Shown piece by piece: positions 53,967 through 62,654 of a stretch of DNA of 64,000 bases. The notes under the pieces were generated by a model. That model ran no database searches. It was not told where the DNA came from and worked only from the letters and a program-made list of their open reading frames with translations. Position numbers and translations under genes: made by a program. The first letter of the stretch is position 1; the number at the start of each line of letters is the position of its first letter. Source of the DNA: Bacillus sp. 2B10 (GTDB lineage Bacteria; Pseudomonadota; Alphaproteobacteria; Sphingomonadales; Sphingomonadaceae); the NCBI GenBank assembly GCA_003946805.1, contig RPSH01000008.1, positions 1-64,000 of the forward strand, read 5' to 3'.

Positions 53967-54521
53967 TTACAACCGTGGCAGCGTCACGCCGCGCTGGCCC
54001 ATATATTTGCCGGCGCGATCGGCATAGCTGGTGCCGCAGGGCTGGTCGCCTTTCAGGAACAGGAACTGGCATGCGCCTTCATTGGCATAGATTTTCGCTG
54101 GCAGCGGCGTGGTGTTCGAGAACTCCAGCGTGACATGGCCCTCCCATTCGGGCTCCAGCGGGGTCACGTTCACGATGATGCCGCAGCGGGCATAGGTCGA
54201 CTTGCCGAGGCAGATGACCAGCACGTCGCGCGGTACGCGGAAATATTCGACGGTGCGGGCCAGCGCGAAGCTGTTGGGCGGGATGATGCACACGTCGGTC
54301 TTGCGATCGACGAAGCTGTTCTGCGCGAAGTCCTTGGGGTCCACCACCGCCGAATCGACGTTGGTGAAGATCTTGAACTCGTCCGACACCCGCGCGTCAT
54401 AGCCATAGGACGACAGGCCGTAGCTGATGCAGCCCTCCCGGCGCTGCGATTCGACGAACGGCTCGATCATGCCGGTCGCCAGCGCCTGCTCGCGAATCCA
54501 GTGGTCCGACAGGATGCTCAT
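53967..54521 (-). CDS. dcd: dCTP deaminase
   Basis: This 184-residue trimeric enzyme deaminates dCTP to dUTP, a step toward thymidylate. Characteristic segments are [29 protein letters not shown] ([16 protein letters not shown]), [27 protein letters not shown] and the C-terminal [13 protein letters not shown]. Length matches. ATG at 54521 overlaps the cdd stop, so the two pyrimidine genes are coupled. Confidence 0.96.
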   Translation of the reverse strand: MSILSDHWIREQALATGMIEPFVESQRREGCISYGLSSYGYDARVSDEFKIFTNVDSAVVDPKDFAQNSFVDRKTDVCIIPPNSFALARTVEYFRVPRDVLVICLGKSTYARCGIIVNVTPLEPEWEGHVTLEFSNTTPLPAKIYANEGACQFLFLKGDQPCGTSYADRAGKYMGQRGVTLPRL

Positions 54522-54961
54522 GCGATTCCCCCAATGCCGAGATCGGCCGGTCCGAACGCGTGCGGCAGCAGGTCGGACAGACGATAGGTTTCGATGGTGC
54601 CGCCGCCCAGCCCGGCGCAATGGACGGCGAGGTCGCGGCCGCCCATCTGCGCCGCTTCGTTCAGCACCTGCCGGCAGCGGCCACAGGGGCGAACGGATAC
54701 GACGTCCGCTGCCCCCATCCGACCGCCGACGATGCCGACCGCGACGATGTCGCCCAGCCGGCCGGCAGCGCTGGCGGTCGCGGTGGCAACGGTTTCGGCG
54801 CACAGCGACAGGCCATAGCTGGCGTTTTCGAAATTGGTGCCGGTGACGATCGAGCCATCGGTCAGCAGCAGCGCCGCCCCGACCGCGAAGCGCGAATAGG
54901 GCGCATGGGCATGGACGGCGGCGCGGCGGGCCGCGTCGATCAACGCTTCGGGATCGGTCAT
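54518..54961 (-). CDS. cdd: Cytidine deaminase
   Basis: This 147-residue zinc enzyme deaminates cytidine and deoxycytidine in pyrimidine salvage. The zinc site is C54-A-E56 (CAE in place of HAE, as in tetrameric CDAs) and C92/C95 in RPCGRCRQ. The substrate segment FAVGAALL and NFENASYG are present. The start at 54961 overlaps the preceding gene stop (ATGA); the longer frame to 55039 has no support. It is coupled to dcd. Confidence 0.94.
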   Translation of the reverse strand: MTDPEALIDAARRAAVHAHAPYSRFAVGAALLLTDGSIVTGTNFENASYGLSLCAETVATATASAAGRLGDIVAVGIVGGRMGAADVVSVRPCGRCRQVLNEAAQMGGRDLAVHCAGLGGGTIETYRLSDLLPHAFGPADLGIGGIA

Positions 54962-55629
54962 TGGGCGGCTACACTCCACGCGACGCTGTCGGCGACGCCT
55001 TCGACGCGCCGCTTCGGGTTCGCCTGCCACAATCGCCACGGCCGCGCCAGATAGTCGGGCTCGAAGAAGCGCCGCGTCGCCCAGAGCGGGCGGACGATCG
55101 CGTCGCTGACCCGGTACTCGGCCTCGAACGCCGGGGAGATGCGCAACATCATCGCCCGCCCGTCATGATATTCGGCCGGGGCGAGGAAGCCGCGGATCGC
55201 GGTCAGCACCTGCGCGCGCGTCGGCCGCGTTTCGCATCCGGCGGCGAAATCGAGCGCCAGTGCGGCGGGCAGCGCGTCGGCGGCACGCGGCACGGTGGTG
55301 AGATAGGCGGTGACCTGATCGGCGGTCGGTTCGCACAAGGAAAAGACGTGAAGCGCACCATGGCGCAGCCCGGCGGCATGGGCACCGTTCCAGTTCGCCT
55401 CGAACGCGGGATCACGCGCCGTACCGTTCGATGCGGTGACGAAGGCGAAGTCCGCGCCGCGCGCGCGCACCATCGGCCAGTCGACCGGTCCGTCGGCGGC
55501 GGCAACGCTCAGCCCCTGTACCGGAAAGCGCGTCGCATCGGGGCGCCATCCGAGCGACCAGCGCCAGGTGACGACGGCCGCGATCGCCAGCACTACGCCC
55601 AAGCCAAGGATCAACCGGGTCCGCATCAT
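54958..55629 (-). CDS. GH25 lysozyme-like protein with degenerate active site
   Basis: This 223-residue protein has one N-terminal membrane anchor (about 6-22) and a GH25 (Lyz-like) barrel. The family's catalytic acids are changed: G-x-D-x-S reads G-L-S-V-A (S41), and the D-x-E pair reads A125-L-D127. Only the downstream V-D-W (49-51) is kept. It may therefore bind but not cleave peptidoglycan, or act on another substrate. It overlaps UPF0262 (ATGATGA) and cdd (ATGA), forming one operon. Confidence 0.72.
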   Translation of the reverse strand: MMRTRLILGLGVVLAIAAVVTWRWSLGWRPDATRFPVQGLSVAAADGPVDWPMVRARGADFAFVTASNGTARDPAFEANWNGAHAAGLRHGALHVFSLCEPTADQVTAYLTTVPRAADALPAALALDFAAGCETRPTRAQVLTAIRGFLAPAEYHDGRAMMLRISPAFEAEYRVSDAIVRPLWATRRFFEPDYLARPWRLWQANPKRRVEGVADSVAWSVAAQ

Positions 55630-56108
55630 CCCTTGATATGCAGCACGCAGATCAGGGTGAACAGGCGGCGCGCGGTGTCGAAATCGATCGCGACCTTGCC
55701 GTCCAGCCGTTCGCGCAGCGCCTCGGCCGCTTCGTTGTGGATGCCGCGGCGGGCCATGTCGATCGTCTCGATCTCGTGCGGGGTCGCTTGGCGGATGGCT
55801 TTGTAATAGCTGTCGCAGATCGCGAAATAGTCGCGGATCGGGCGGCGCAGGCGCGCCATGCCGAGCACCAGCGTCTCGATCAGCGTGCCGTCCTCGCGCG
55901 CGATCTCGATCGCGAGGCGTCCTTCGGGTACCGACAGCGCGATGCGATAGGGGCCGGCATAGTTGTCCGGGGTTTCGCGTTGCGGGGCGAAATGATTCGC
56001 CTCCAGCAGGTCGAAGATCGCGATCCGGCGTTCCTGTTCGATATCGGCGCTGCGCCACAGGATGGTGCGCTCGTCGAGGGTCACGTCGATGATCCGGGGA
56101 TCGGCCAT
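55626..56108 (-). CDS. UPF0262 family protein
   Basis: This 160-residue protein belongs to the uncharacterised UPF0262 family found in alphaproteobacteria. The diagnostic stretches FDLLEANHF and IRDYFAICDSYYKAIR are present. It is cytoplasmic, and its role is not known to me. It is the first gene of an operon with a GH25-like protein, cdd and dcd, and is divergent from dnaB, about 90 bases apart. Confidence 0.88.
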   Translation of the reverse strand: MADPRIIDVTLDERTILWRSADIEQERRIAIFDLLEANHFAPQRETPDNYAGPYRIALSVPEGRLAIEIAREDGTLIETLVLGMARLRRPIRDYFAICDSYYKAIRQATPHEIETIDMARRGIHNEAAEALRERLDGKVAIDFDTARRLFTLICVLHIKG

Positions 56109-56199
56109 GGCCTCCTGTTGCCGCTTCCCGGCACGGCGTCCACCGCAAAATGCGCTGTCAAGCGGTTGAGCGCGAGGCCAAGGTCTGGGACAAGGGGGC

Positions 56200-57711
56200 A
56201 TGGCCACTGTTCACAGCATCGGCGGGGCAACACCCCCGCAACCCCCGCGCGTGCCCCACAATGTCGACGCGGAGGCGGCGCTGCTGGGCGCGATGCTGAT
56301 CGACAACGGCCTTGCCGACGACATGGTCGAGCGGCTGGAGGCCGAGCATTTCTACGACCCGCTGCACGCGCGCATCTTCGAACGGATCCGCGACGTCCGC
56401 CGGACGGGGATGATCGCCAGCCCGGTGACGCTCAAGCCGATGTTCGATGGCGACGAATTGCTCGCCCCGCGCGGCGGTCAGAAATATCTCGTCGACCTGA
56501 CGGGGTCGCAGGCGGGCCTGATCGGTGCGCGGCAGATCGCGCAGCAGATCTACGACCTGGCGCAGCTGCGCGCGCTGATTACCGTCGGTCGGACGCTGGT
56601 GGAGAATGCCACCGACACCTCGACCGAGGTCGATCCCAAGAAGCAGATCGAGGCGGCCGAGGAAGCGCTGTTCAAGGTCGCGGCCGAGGGCAGTTCGGCC
56701 AATGCGGTAAAGTCGTTCGCGCAGGCAACGACGATGGCGGTGCGCATGGCCGAGCGCGCGATGAACTCGGGCGGCGGGTTGTCGGGCGTCACCACCGGCC
56801 TCGATTCGGTCAACGGCCGGATCGGCGGCATGCACCACAGCGATCTCATCATCCTTGCCGGGCGGCCAGGCATGGGCAAGACGTCGCTTGCCACCAACAT
56901 CGCGTTCAACGCCGCCCAGCGGTACATGGACGACCAGCGCGCGGGGATGGAAAAGGGCAAGTCGGTCGGCGCGAAGGTCGCGTTCTTCAGCCTTGAAATG
57001 TCCGCCGATCAGCTGGCGACGCGCATCATGGCCGAACAGGCGTCGATCAGTTCCGAAGCGTTGCGCATGGGCAAGATCCGCAAGGAGGATTTTACCCGCC
57101 TCGCCAACGCCGCCGCCGATCTCGAGCAGTTGCCGCTCTATATCGACGATACTGCCGGCCTCTCGATCTCCGGCCTGCATACCCGCGTCCGCCGGTTGCA
57201 GCGCAAGCTGGACGGCGAGCTGGGGCTGGTGGTCGTCGATTATCTCCAGCTGTTGCAGGGGTCGGGCAAGGGCAGCGACAACCGCGTGCAGGAAATCTCG
57301 GAGATTTCGCGCGGATTGAAGACGCTGGCCAAGGATATCGGCGTGCCGGTGATGGCACTGTCGCAGCTGTCGCGTGCCGTGGAACAGCGCGAGGACAAGC
57401 GGCCGCAGCTGTCCGATCTTCGCGAGTCGGGGTCGATCGAGCAGGACGCCGACATGGTGTGGTTCGTATACCGCGAGGATTATTATGTCGCGGCCAAGGA
57501 GCCCAAGCGACCCCGCGACGGCGACGATGCGCGGGTGTTTGAGGATCATGCCAAATGGGCGATGGATATGGAACGTGTCTATGGCCTCGCCGAGCTGATT
57601 ATCGCCAAGCAGCGCCACGGCGCGACCGGCAAGGTCACGCTGAAGTTCGAGCCGCAGATCACGAAATTCAGCGATTATGCCGGCGGGGGTTTCAGCGGGC
57701 TGGAGGAATAG
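56200..57711 (+). CDS. dnaB: Replicative DNA helicase DnaB
   Basis: This 503-residue hexameric helicase opens the replication fork. The N-terminal helical domain (about 20-125; AEAALLGAMLIDN) is followed by a linker and the RecA-type core, with Walker A GRPGMGKTS at about 221-229 and Walker B VVVDYLQLL near 345. The ALSQLSRAVEQREDKRPQLSDLRESGSIEQDAD segment holds the arginine finger. No intein is present. An AAGGGGG site precedes the ATG. Confidence 0.97.
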   Translation: MATVHSIGGATPPQPPRVPHNVDAEAALLGAMLIDNGLADDMVERLEAEHFYDPLHARIFERIRDVRRTGMIASPVTLKPMFDGDELLAPRGGQKYLVDLTGSQAGLIGARQIAQQIYDLAQLRALITVGRTLVENATDTSTEVDPKKQIEAAEEALFKVAAEGSSANAVKSFAQATTMAVRMAERAMNSGGGLSGVTTGLDSVNGRIGGMHHSDLIILAGRPGMGKTSLATNIAFNAAQRYMDDQRAGMEKGKSVGAKVAFFSLEMSADQLATRIMAEQASISSEALRMGKIRKEDFTRLANAAADLEQLPLYIDDTAGLSISGLHTRVRRLQRKLDGELGLVVVDYLQLLQGSGKGSDNRVQEISEISRGLKTLAKDIGVPVMALSQLSRAVEQREDKRPQLSDLRESGSIEQDADMVWFVYREDYYVAAKEPKRPRDGDDARVFEDHAKWAMDMERVYGLAELIIAKQRHGATGKVTLKFEPQITKFSDYAGGGFSGLEE

Positions 57712-57819
57712 CCGCACCGGCACCGATCCGCGCATTGCCTTCACCGGCCACCATGACGCTACGGCCCCGCCGGGTGCGGTGCGGATTGTCGAAACAATGA
57801 ATACGGTTACATCCGGCCT

Positions 57820-57833
57820 TTACAGCGCTGTCA
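57820..57833 (+). promoter_or_regulatory. LacI-family operator-like palindrome
   Basis: TTACAGCGCTGTCA is a near-perfect palindrome that fits the LacI/GalR operator pattern TGnnAnCGnTnnCA except for the second base. It lies 57 bases upstream of the sugar-operon MFS gene, beside a possible promoter (TTGTCG at 57786-57791, TACATC at 57808-57813). A LacI-type regulator is not in the window. Confidence 0.6.
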
Positions 57834-57889
57834 TACCTACCTAGCCTTCAGGACGATCAAGCAGACAAAAACCGCGGAGGGGATGGCGA

Positions 57890-59140
57890 ATGGCCATAGC
57901 GGAGGACGTTGGGCGTCGTACGCGCGCATCGGTCGAAGGCGGGATGACCGCACGGCTGAGCGCACTGATGTTCATGCAGTTTTTCATCTGGGGCGCGTGG
58001 CAGGTCACGCTGGGCCTCGTCATGCAGACGGTCGGCATCGGCAACCTGATCGGCAACGCGTTCTCGATGGGGCCGATCGCGTCGATCGTCGGATCGCTGC
58101 TGCTGGGCATGGTCGCCGCGCGCTATGTCGCGCCCCGGATGCTGATGGTGATCCTGCATCTGGTCGGCGGCGTGCTGCTGTTCCTGATGCCCTCGCTCAT
58201 CACGCCGGAACGCGGCGGCACCTTCGTGTGGCTGCTGCTGGGCTACATGATCCTCTACATGCCGACCGTCGGTCTGGCGAACACGATCGCGCTTAAAAGC
58301 TTCGGCACGCGGACCGACAATTTCCCCTTCGTCCGCGCGTTCGGCACGATCGGCTGGATCGCGTCGGGCCTCATCATCGGCTGGGCCGGGCTGTCGGCCA
58401 GCCCGCAGATATTCACCGTCGCGGCGGTCGTGTCGATCGCGCTCGGCATCTACAGCTTCACGCTGCCGGCGGTCGAGGCGGACCGGCCGCAGGGCGGCAG
58501 CGTGCTGGCGCAGGTGTTCTGCGTCGAGGCATTCGGGCTGATGCGGCAGAAGTCGTTCCTGATCTTCATCACCTGCGCGACGCTGATCTCGGTCCCGCTG
58601 GCGATGTACTACGCCTATGCCTCGCCCTATGTCGGCGCGGCGGGGATCGAGAATGTCGGCGGCACGCTGGCGATCGGGCAGATGTCCGAACTGGTGTTCA
58701 TGTTCTCGATGCCGTGGCTCTATCGCCGCTTCGGGGTGAAGCCGCTGCTGCTGGTCGGCATGGCCGCATGGGCGCTGCGCTATGCGCTGTTCGCGATCGG
58801 TGACGGCGGCACGGGGCTGTGGGCGGTCTATCTGGGCGTCGCGCTGCACGGCGTATGCTACGACTTCTTCTTTGTCGCCGGGGCCATCTATGTCGGCACC
58901 ATCGCCACGCCGAAGGGCGTCAATGCGCAGGCGCAGGGGATGTTGACGCTGTTCACCTATGGCGTCGGCATGCTGCTCGGCTCGCAGATCGGTGCGCTGC
59001 TCTATGCGCAGCTTCCCGCCAATCCGACGATCGCCGACTGGCAGGGCATGTGGGTCTATCCCGCCATCGCCGCCGCCGCGATCGCATTGCTGTTCCAACT
59101 CACCTTCCGCGACGATCGTCGCACGGAGACCGTGGCATGA
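57890..59140 (+). CDS. MFS permease, nucleoside/sugar:H+ symporter type
   Basis: This 416-residue membrane protein has about twelve helices and resembles the NupG/nucleoside:H+ symporter family (SALMFMQFFIWGAWQVTLG start, FPFVRAFGTIGWIASGLIIGWAG and HGVCYDFFFVAGAIYVG). In sphingomonads such permeases sit in carbohydrate operons and often import sugars rather than nucleosides. A GGAGGGG site lies upstream, after the LacI-type palindrome. It overlaps the next gene by four bases, so it is the first gene of the sugar operon. Confidence 0.88.
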   Translation: MAIAEDVGRRTRASVEGGMTARLSALMFMQFFIWGAWQVTLGLVMQTVGIGNLIGNAFSMGPIASIVGSLLLGMVAARYVAPRMLMVILHLVGGVLLFLMPSLITPERGGTFVWLLLGYMILYMPTVGLANTIALKSFGTRTDNFPFVRAFGTIGWIASGLIIGWAGLSASPQIFTVAAVVSIALGIYSFTLPAVEADRPQGGSVLAQVFCVEAFGLMRQKSFLIFITCATLISVPLAMYYAYASPYVGAAGIENVGGTLAIGQMSELVFMFSMPWLYRRFGVKPLLLVGMAAWALRYALFAIGDGGTGLWAVYLGVALHGVCYDFFFVAGAIYVGTIATPKGVNAQAQGMLTLFTYGVGMLLGSQIGALLYAQLPANPTIADWQGMWVYPAIAAAAIALLFQLTFRDDRRTETVA

Positions 59141-60195
59141 CGGGCATGAAGGGGCCGGGCATCTTCCTGGCGCAGTTCCTGGGCGATACCGCCCCGTTCG
59201 ACACGCTGGAGAACATGGCCGAGTGGGCCGCCGGTCTCGGCTATATCGGGGTGCAGATCCCGTGCGACAGCCGGCTGATCGACCTGAAGACCGCGTCGGA
59301 AAGCCAGGACTATTGCGACGAGCTGACCGGCAAGCTGGCGGTCCACGGCATCGCGGTGACCGAGCTGTCGACCCATTTGCAGGGGCAGCTGGTCGCGGTC
59401 CATCCGGCCTATGACACGCTGTTCGACGGCTTCGCGCCGGCGGAAGTGCACGGCAAGCCGGCCGAGCGTCAGCTGTGGGCGGTCGAGCAGGTCAAGATGG
59501 CGGCGAAGGCCAGCGCGAAGCTGGGGCTGAAGGCGCATGCGACCTTTTCCGGCGCGCTGGCATGGCCGTACGTCTATCCGTGGCCGCAGCGTCCGGCGGG
59601 TCTGGTCGAGGAAGCGTTCGCCGAACTGGCGCGGCGCTGGACCCCGATCCTCGACGTGTTCGAGGACCATGGCGTGCATTGCGCGTTCGAGGTCCATGCC
59701 GGCGAGGATTTGCACGACGGCGCGACGTGGGAGCGGTTCCTCGATGCGGTGAAGGGGCACAATGCCGCGCGCCTGCTGTTCGATCCGTCGCATTACGTGT
59801 TGCAGCAACTCGACTATCTCGATTTCATCGACCGCTATCACGACCGGATTTCGTGCTTCCATGTCAAGGACGCCGAGTTCAATCCGACCGGACGGTCGGG
59901 CGTCTATGGCGGGTATCAGAACTGGGTCGATCGGGCCGGGCGGTTCCGGTCGCTGGGTGACGGGCAGGTCGATTTCTCGGGCGTGTTCAGCCGCATGGCG
60001 CAATATGGCTATGACGGCTGGGCGGTGCTGGAATGGGAGTGCGCGCTCAAGAACTCGGCCGACGGCGCGGCCGAGGGGGCGCCGTTCATCGATGCGCACA
60101 TGATCCGCCTGACCGAACGGCCGTTCGACGATTTCGCGGCGAGCGGCGTCGACCGCGCGGCGATCCGGCAGCTGATGGGGCTGTCGGCGCAATGA
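59137..60195 (+). CDS. Sugar phosphate isomerase/epimerase-family TIM barrel protein
   Basis: This 352-residue protein is of the xylose-isomerase-like/AP endonuclease 2 superfamily. Metal-site residues are visible in CAFEVHAGED (Glu), LLFDPSHYV (Asp, His), CFHVKDAE (His) and VLEWECA (Glu). No signal peptide is seen, so it is cytoplasmic. Members isomerise or epimerise sugars and keto-sugars or cleave 3-keto-glycosides. Its neighbours suggest a 3-keto-sugar substrate, which is inference. It overlaps genes on both sides by four bases (ATGA). Confidence 0.88.
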   Translation: MTGMKGPGIFLAQFLGDTAPFDTLENMAEWAAGLGYIGVQIPCDSRLIDLKTASESQDYCDELTGKLAVHGIAVTELSTHLQGQLVAVHPAYDTLFDGFAPAEVHGKPAERQLWAVEQVKMAAKASAKLGLKAHATFSGALAWPYVYPWPQRPAGLVEEAFAELARRWTPILDVFEDHGVHCAFEVHAGEDLHDGATWERFLDAVKGHNAARLLFDPSHYVLQQLDYLDFIDRYHDRISCFHVKDAEFNPTGRSGVYGGYQNWVDRAGRFRSLGDGQVDFSGVFSRMAQYGYDGWAVLEWECALKNSADGAAEGAPFIDAHMIRLTERPFDDFAASGVDRAAIRQLMGLSAQ

Positions 60196-61355
60196 CCACG
60201 CGCCACGAACCGTTGAAGCTGGCGATGGCCGGCGGGGGCGAGGGCGCGTTCATCGGCGCGATCCACCGCAACGCCGCCGCGCTGGACGGTAACTGGCGGC
60301 TGGTCGGGGGGACGTTCAGCAGCGACGGCGCGCGCAACGATCGCAGCGGCGCGGTGCTGGGGCTCGATCCGGCGCGGGTCTATCCGACGATCGAGGCGCT
60401 GATCGCTGCCGAGCGCGCGCTGCCCGCGGGCGAGCGGATCGACGCGCTGGCGATCGTGACGCCCAACCACCTCCATGCGCCGATGGCGATCGCCGCGCTG
60501 GAGGCGGGTATCCACGTCTTCTGCGAAAAGCCGATGGCGATGAATTCGGCCGAGGCGCAGGCGATCGCCGCCGCGGCGGAACGCGGCGGTGCGAAGTTCG
60601 CGCTGGCATTCACCTATAGCGGGTATCCGCTGATCGAAGAGGCGCGCGTCCGGGTAAGTCGCGGCGATCTGGGAAAAATCCGGGTCGTTCAGGTCGAGTA
60701 TCTGCAAGGGTGGCTAAGCCTGCCGATCGATGGCGAAGGTAACAAACAGGCTGCGTGGCGCACCGATCCGGCAAAGGCCGGGATGGGCGGCTGCCTGGGC
60801 GATATCGGCACCCATGCCTTTCATCTGGCCGAGCATGTGGCGGGCGTGCGCGTCGAATCAGTATGTGCCGACTTGACCGTGCATGTGCCCGGACGGCGGC
60901 TGGACGACGATGTCAGCGCGTTGCTGCGCTTCGACGGGGGCGCGCGCGGTACGCTGAAGGCCAGTCAGGTCGCGGCGGGCGAGGAGAACGGGCTGAAGCT
61001 GCGGGTGTCGGGCGAGCATGGCACGCTCGAATGGGCGCAGATGGAGCCGAACACGCTGACGCTGCGCTGGCTCGACCGGCCGACCGAGGTGGTGCGCGCG
61101 GGCGGGCCGGGGCTCAGCCCCTCGACGCAGGCGCTGCTGCGCACTCCGTCGGGCCATCCCGAGGGCTATATCGAGGCGTTCGCCAACCTGTATCAGGGAT
61201 TTGCCGCGCAGTTGCAGGGCAGGGACGACCGGTTCGTGCCCGGCCTTGCCGACGGATTGCGGACGATGGCGTTCATCGAGGCGATGATCGCCAACGCCGC
61301 CGGCGACGACAAATGGACCCCGGTTTCGGGGCGCGTATCAGGAGAGTATCGATGA
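60192..61355 (+). CDS. Gfo/Idh/MocA-family sugar oxidoreductase
   Basis: This 387-residue protein has an N-terminal Rossmann domain (MAGGGEGAFIGAIHRNAA) with the EKP motif in CEKPMAMN, and a C-terminal alpha/beta domain with the catalytic GGCLGDIGTHAFHLAEH. It is cytoplasmic. Such enzymes oxidise sugars at C2, C3 or elsewhere, or reduce 3-keto-sugars, using bound or free NAD(P). In this operon reduction of an imported 3-keto-sugar back to the sugar is plausible. It is translationally coupled to its neighbours. Confidence 0.9.
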   Translation: MTTRHEPLKLAMAGGGEGAFIGAIHRNAAALDGNWRLVGGTFSSDGARNDRSGAVLGLDPARVYPTIEALIAAERALPAGERIDALAIVTPNHLHAPMAIAALEAGIHVFCEKPMAMNSAEAQAIAAAAERGGAKFALAFTYSGYPLIEEARVRVSRGDLGKIRVVQVEYLQGWLSLPIDGEGNKQAAWRTDPAKAGMGGCLGDIGTHAFHLAEHVAGVRVESVCADLTVHVPGRRLDDDVSALLRFDGGARGTLKASQVAAGEENGLKLRVSGEHGTLEWAQMEPNTLTLRWLDRPTEVVRAGGPGLSPSTQALLRTPSGHPEGYIEAFANLYQGFAAQLQGRDDRFVPGLADGLRTMAFIEAMIANAAGDDKWTPVSGRVSGEYR

Positions 61356-61729
61356 AGCTGTTGATGGGCATCGCCATCGCCGGGGCCAGCGCGACCGTCG
61401 CGCTGCTCGCCACCGCCACGCCGACCACCGCACAGACCCCGGCACCGGCCGCGTTCAACGCGTGCAAGGCGTGCCACACGGTCAACAAGGGCGGGCGCAA
61501 CGGCATCGGCCCGAACCTGAACGGTGTGGTCGGACGCCCCGCGGCGTCGGTCGCCGGTTTCAACTATTCGCCGGCGATGAAGGCGTCGAAGCTGCGCTGG
61601 GACGCCAAGACGCTCGACGAATATCTGGCCGGCCCGACCAAGAAGGTGCCCGGTACGCGGATGCCGATCGCGACGCCCGATCCGGCGAAGCGTGCGGCGA
61701 TCATCGCCTATCTGACGTCCGCCAAATGA
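61352..61729 (+). CDS. Periplasmic class I cytochrome c
   Basis: This 125-residue protein has a Sec signal peptide (cleavage after ...PTTAQ, about residue 28) and one heme c site, CKACH (about residues 38-42). The distal Met ligand is in VPGTRMPIATP. The chain is the small mitochondrial-type fold. It is co-translated with the Gfo/Idh gene (overlap GATGA) and the next gene (ATGA). Within this operon it probably accepts electrons from a membrane-associated or periplasmic sugar dehydrogenase. Confidence 0.92.
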   Translation: MKLLMGIAIAGASATVALLATATPTTAQTPAPAAFNACKACHTVNKGGRNGIGPNLNGVVGRPAASVAGFNYSPAMKASKLRWDAKTLDEYLAGPTKKVPGTRMPIATPDPAKRAAIIAYLTSAK

Positions 61730-62640
61730 GCGGGGTGTCGCGCCGCACGGTGATGGCGGGCGGCGCTGCGGCGACGCTGGCGGTTGGCGTCGGCGCGGCA
61801 CAGCGTCCGCCGTCGAACGCCGCGCGCTTCTCGCTGAAATATGCGCCGCACGAGGGCAGCTTCGCCAGCCGCGGCGGGCGGATCGAACAGATCGCCTATG
61901 CCGCCGACCAGGGCTTCACCGCGTGGGAGGACAACGAGGCCGCCCTGCGCAGCGTCGCCGAACAGACCGCGATGGCGAAGGCGTTGCAGCAGCGGGGCAT
62001 GACGATGGGGGTGTTCGTCGCCTCCATGCCGAAATGGGCGCAGTCGCGGCCGTTGCTGGGTGCCAATGACGGGGCGGAGCGCGAGGCGTTCCTTGCCGAC
62101 ATCCGCGCCTCGATCGACGTCGCCAGGCGGCTGTCGGCGACGCGGATGACGGTGGTCACCGGCTTCATGGACCCAAAGGTGCCGGTGGATATCCAGACCG
62201 CGCGGGTGATCGACGTGATGCGCCGCGCGGGCGAGATCGTCGCGCCGCATGGGATCGCGATGGTGATGGAGCCGCTGAACACCCGCACCAACCATCCCGG
62301 CGTCTATATGCAGACGATCGCGCAGGGCTATGCCGTCGCGCGCGGGGCGAACAGTCCGGGGGTGAAGATCCTTGCCGACCTGTATCACGAGCAGATCCAG
62401 TCGGGGAACCTGATCCCCACGCTCGACACCTGCTGGGACGAGGTCGGCTATATCCAGTTCGGTGACAATCCCGGCCGCAACGAGCCCGGGACCGGCGAGA
62501 TCAACTATGCCCGGATCGTCCAGTGGCTGCGCGGCAAGCGCTATGCCGGGGTGATCGGCATGGAACATGGCAATTCGATCAAGGGTCGCGCGGGCGAGGA
62601 GGCGCTGGTCGCCGCCTATCGCCGGATCGACCAGGCTTAA
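61726..62640 (+). CDS. Tat-exported hydroxypyruvate isomerase-like TIM barrel protein
   Basis: This 304-residue protein carries a twin-arginine signal (S-R-R-T-V-M, hydrophobic Ala/Gly core, about 1-26) and a xylose-isomerase-like barrel related to hydroxypyruvate isomerase. Metal-site residues are in VMEPLNTRTNHPG (Glu), ILADLYHEQI (Asp, His), IQFGDNPGR (Gln) and GVIGMEHGN (Glu). Export of a folded, metal-loaded enzyme of this family is unusual and suggests a periplasmic keto-sugar or 3-keto-glycoside substrate. It overlaps the cytochrome gene. Confidence 0.88.
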   Translation: MSGVSRRTVMAGGAAATLAVGVGAAQRPPSNAARFSLKYAPHEGSFASRGGRIEQIAYAADQGFTAWEDNEAALRSVAEQTAMAKALQQRGMTMGVFVASMPKWAQSRPLLGANDGAEREAFLADIRASIDVARRLSATRMTVVTGFMDPKVPVDIQTARVIDVMRRAGEIVAPHGIAMVMEPLNTRTNHPGVYMQTIAQGYAVARGANSPGVKILADLYHEQIQSGNLIPTLDTCWDEVGYIQFGDNPGRNEPGTGEINYARIVQWLRGKRYAGVIGMEHGNSIKGRAGEEALVAAYRRIDQA

Positions 62641-62654
62641 ACAGGGGAGGCGAG

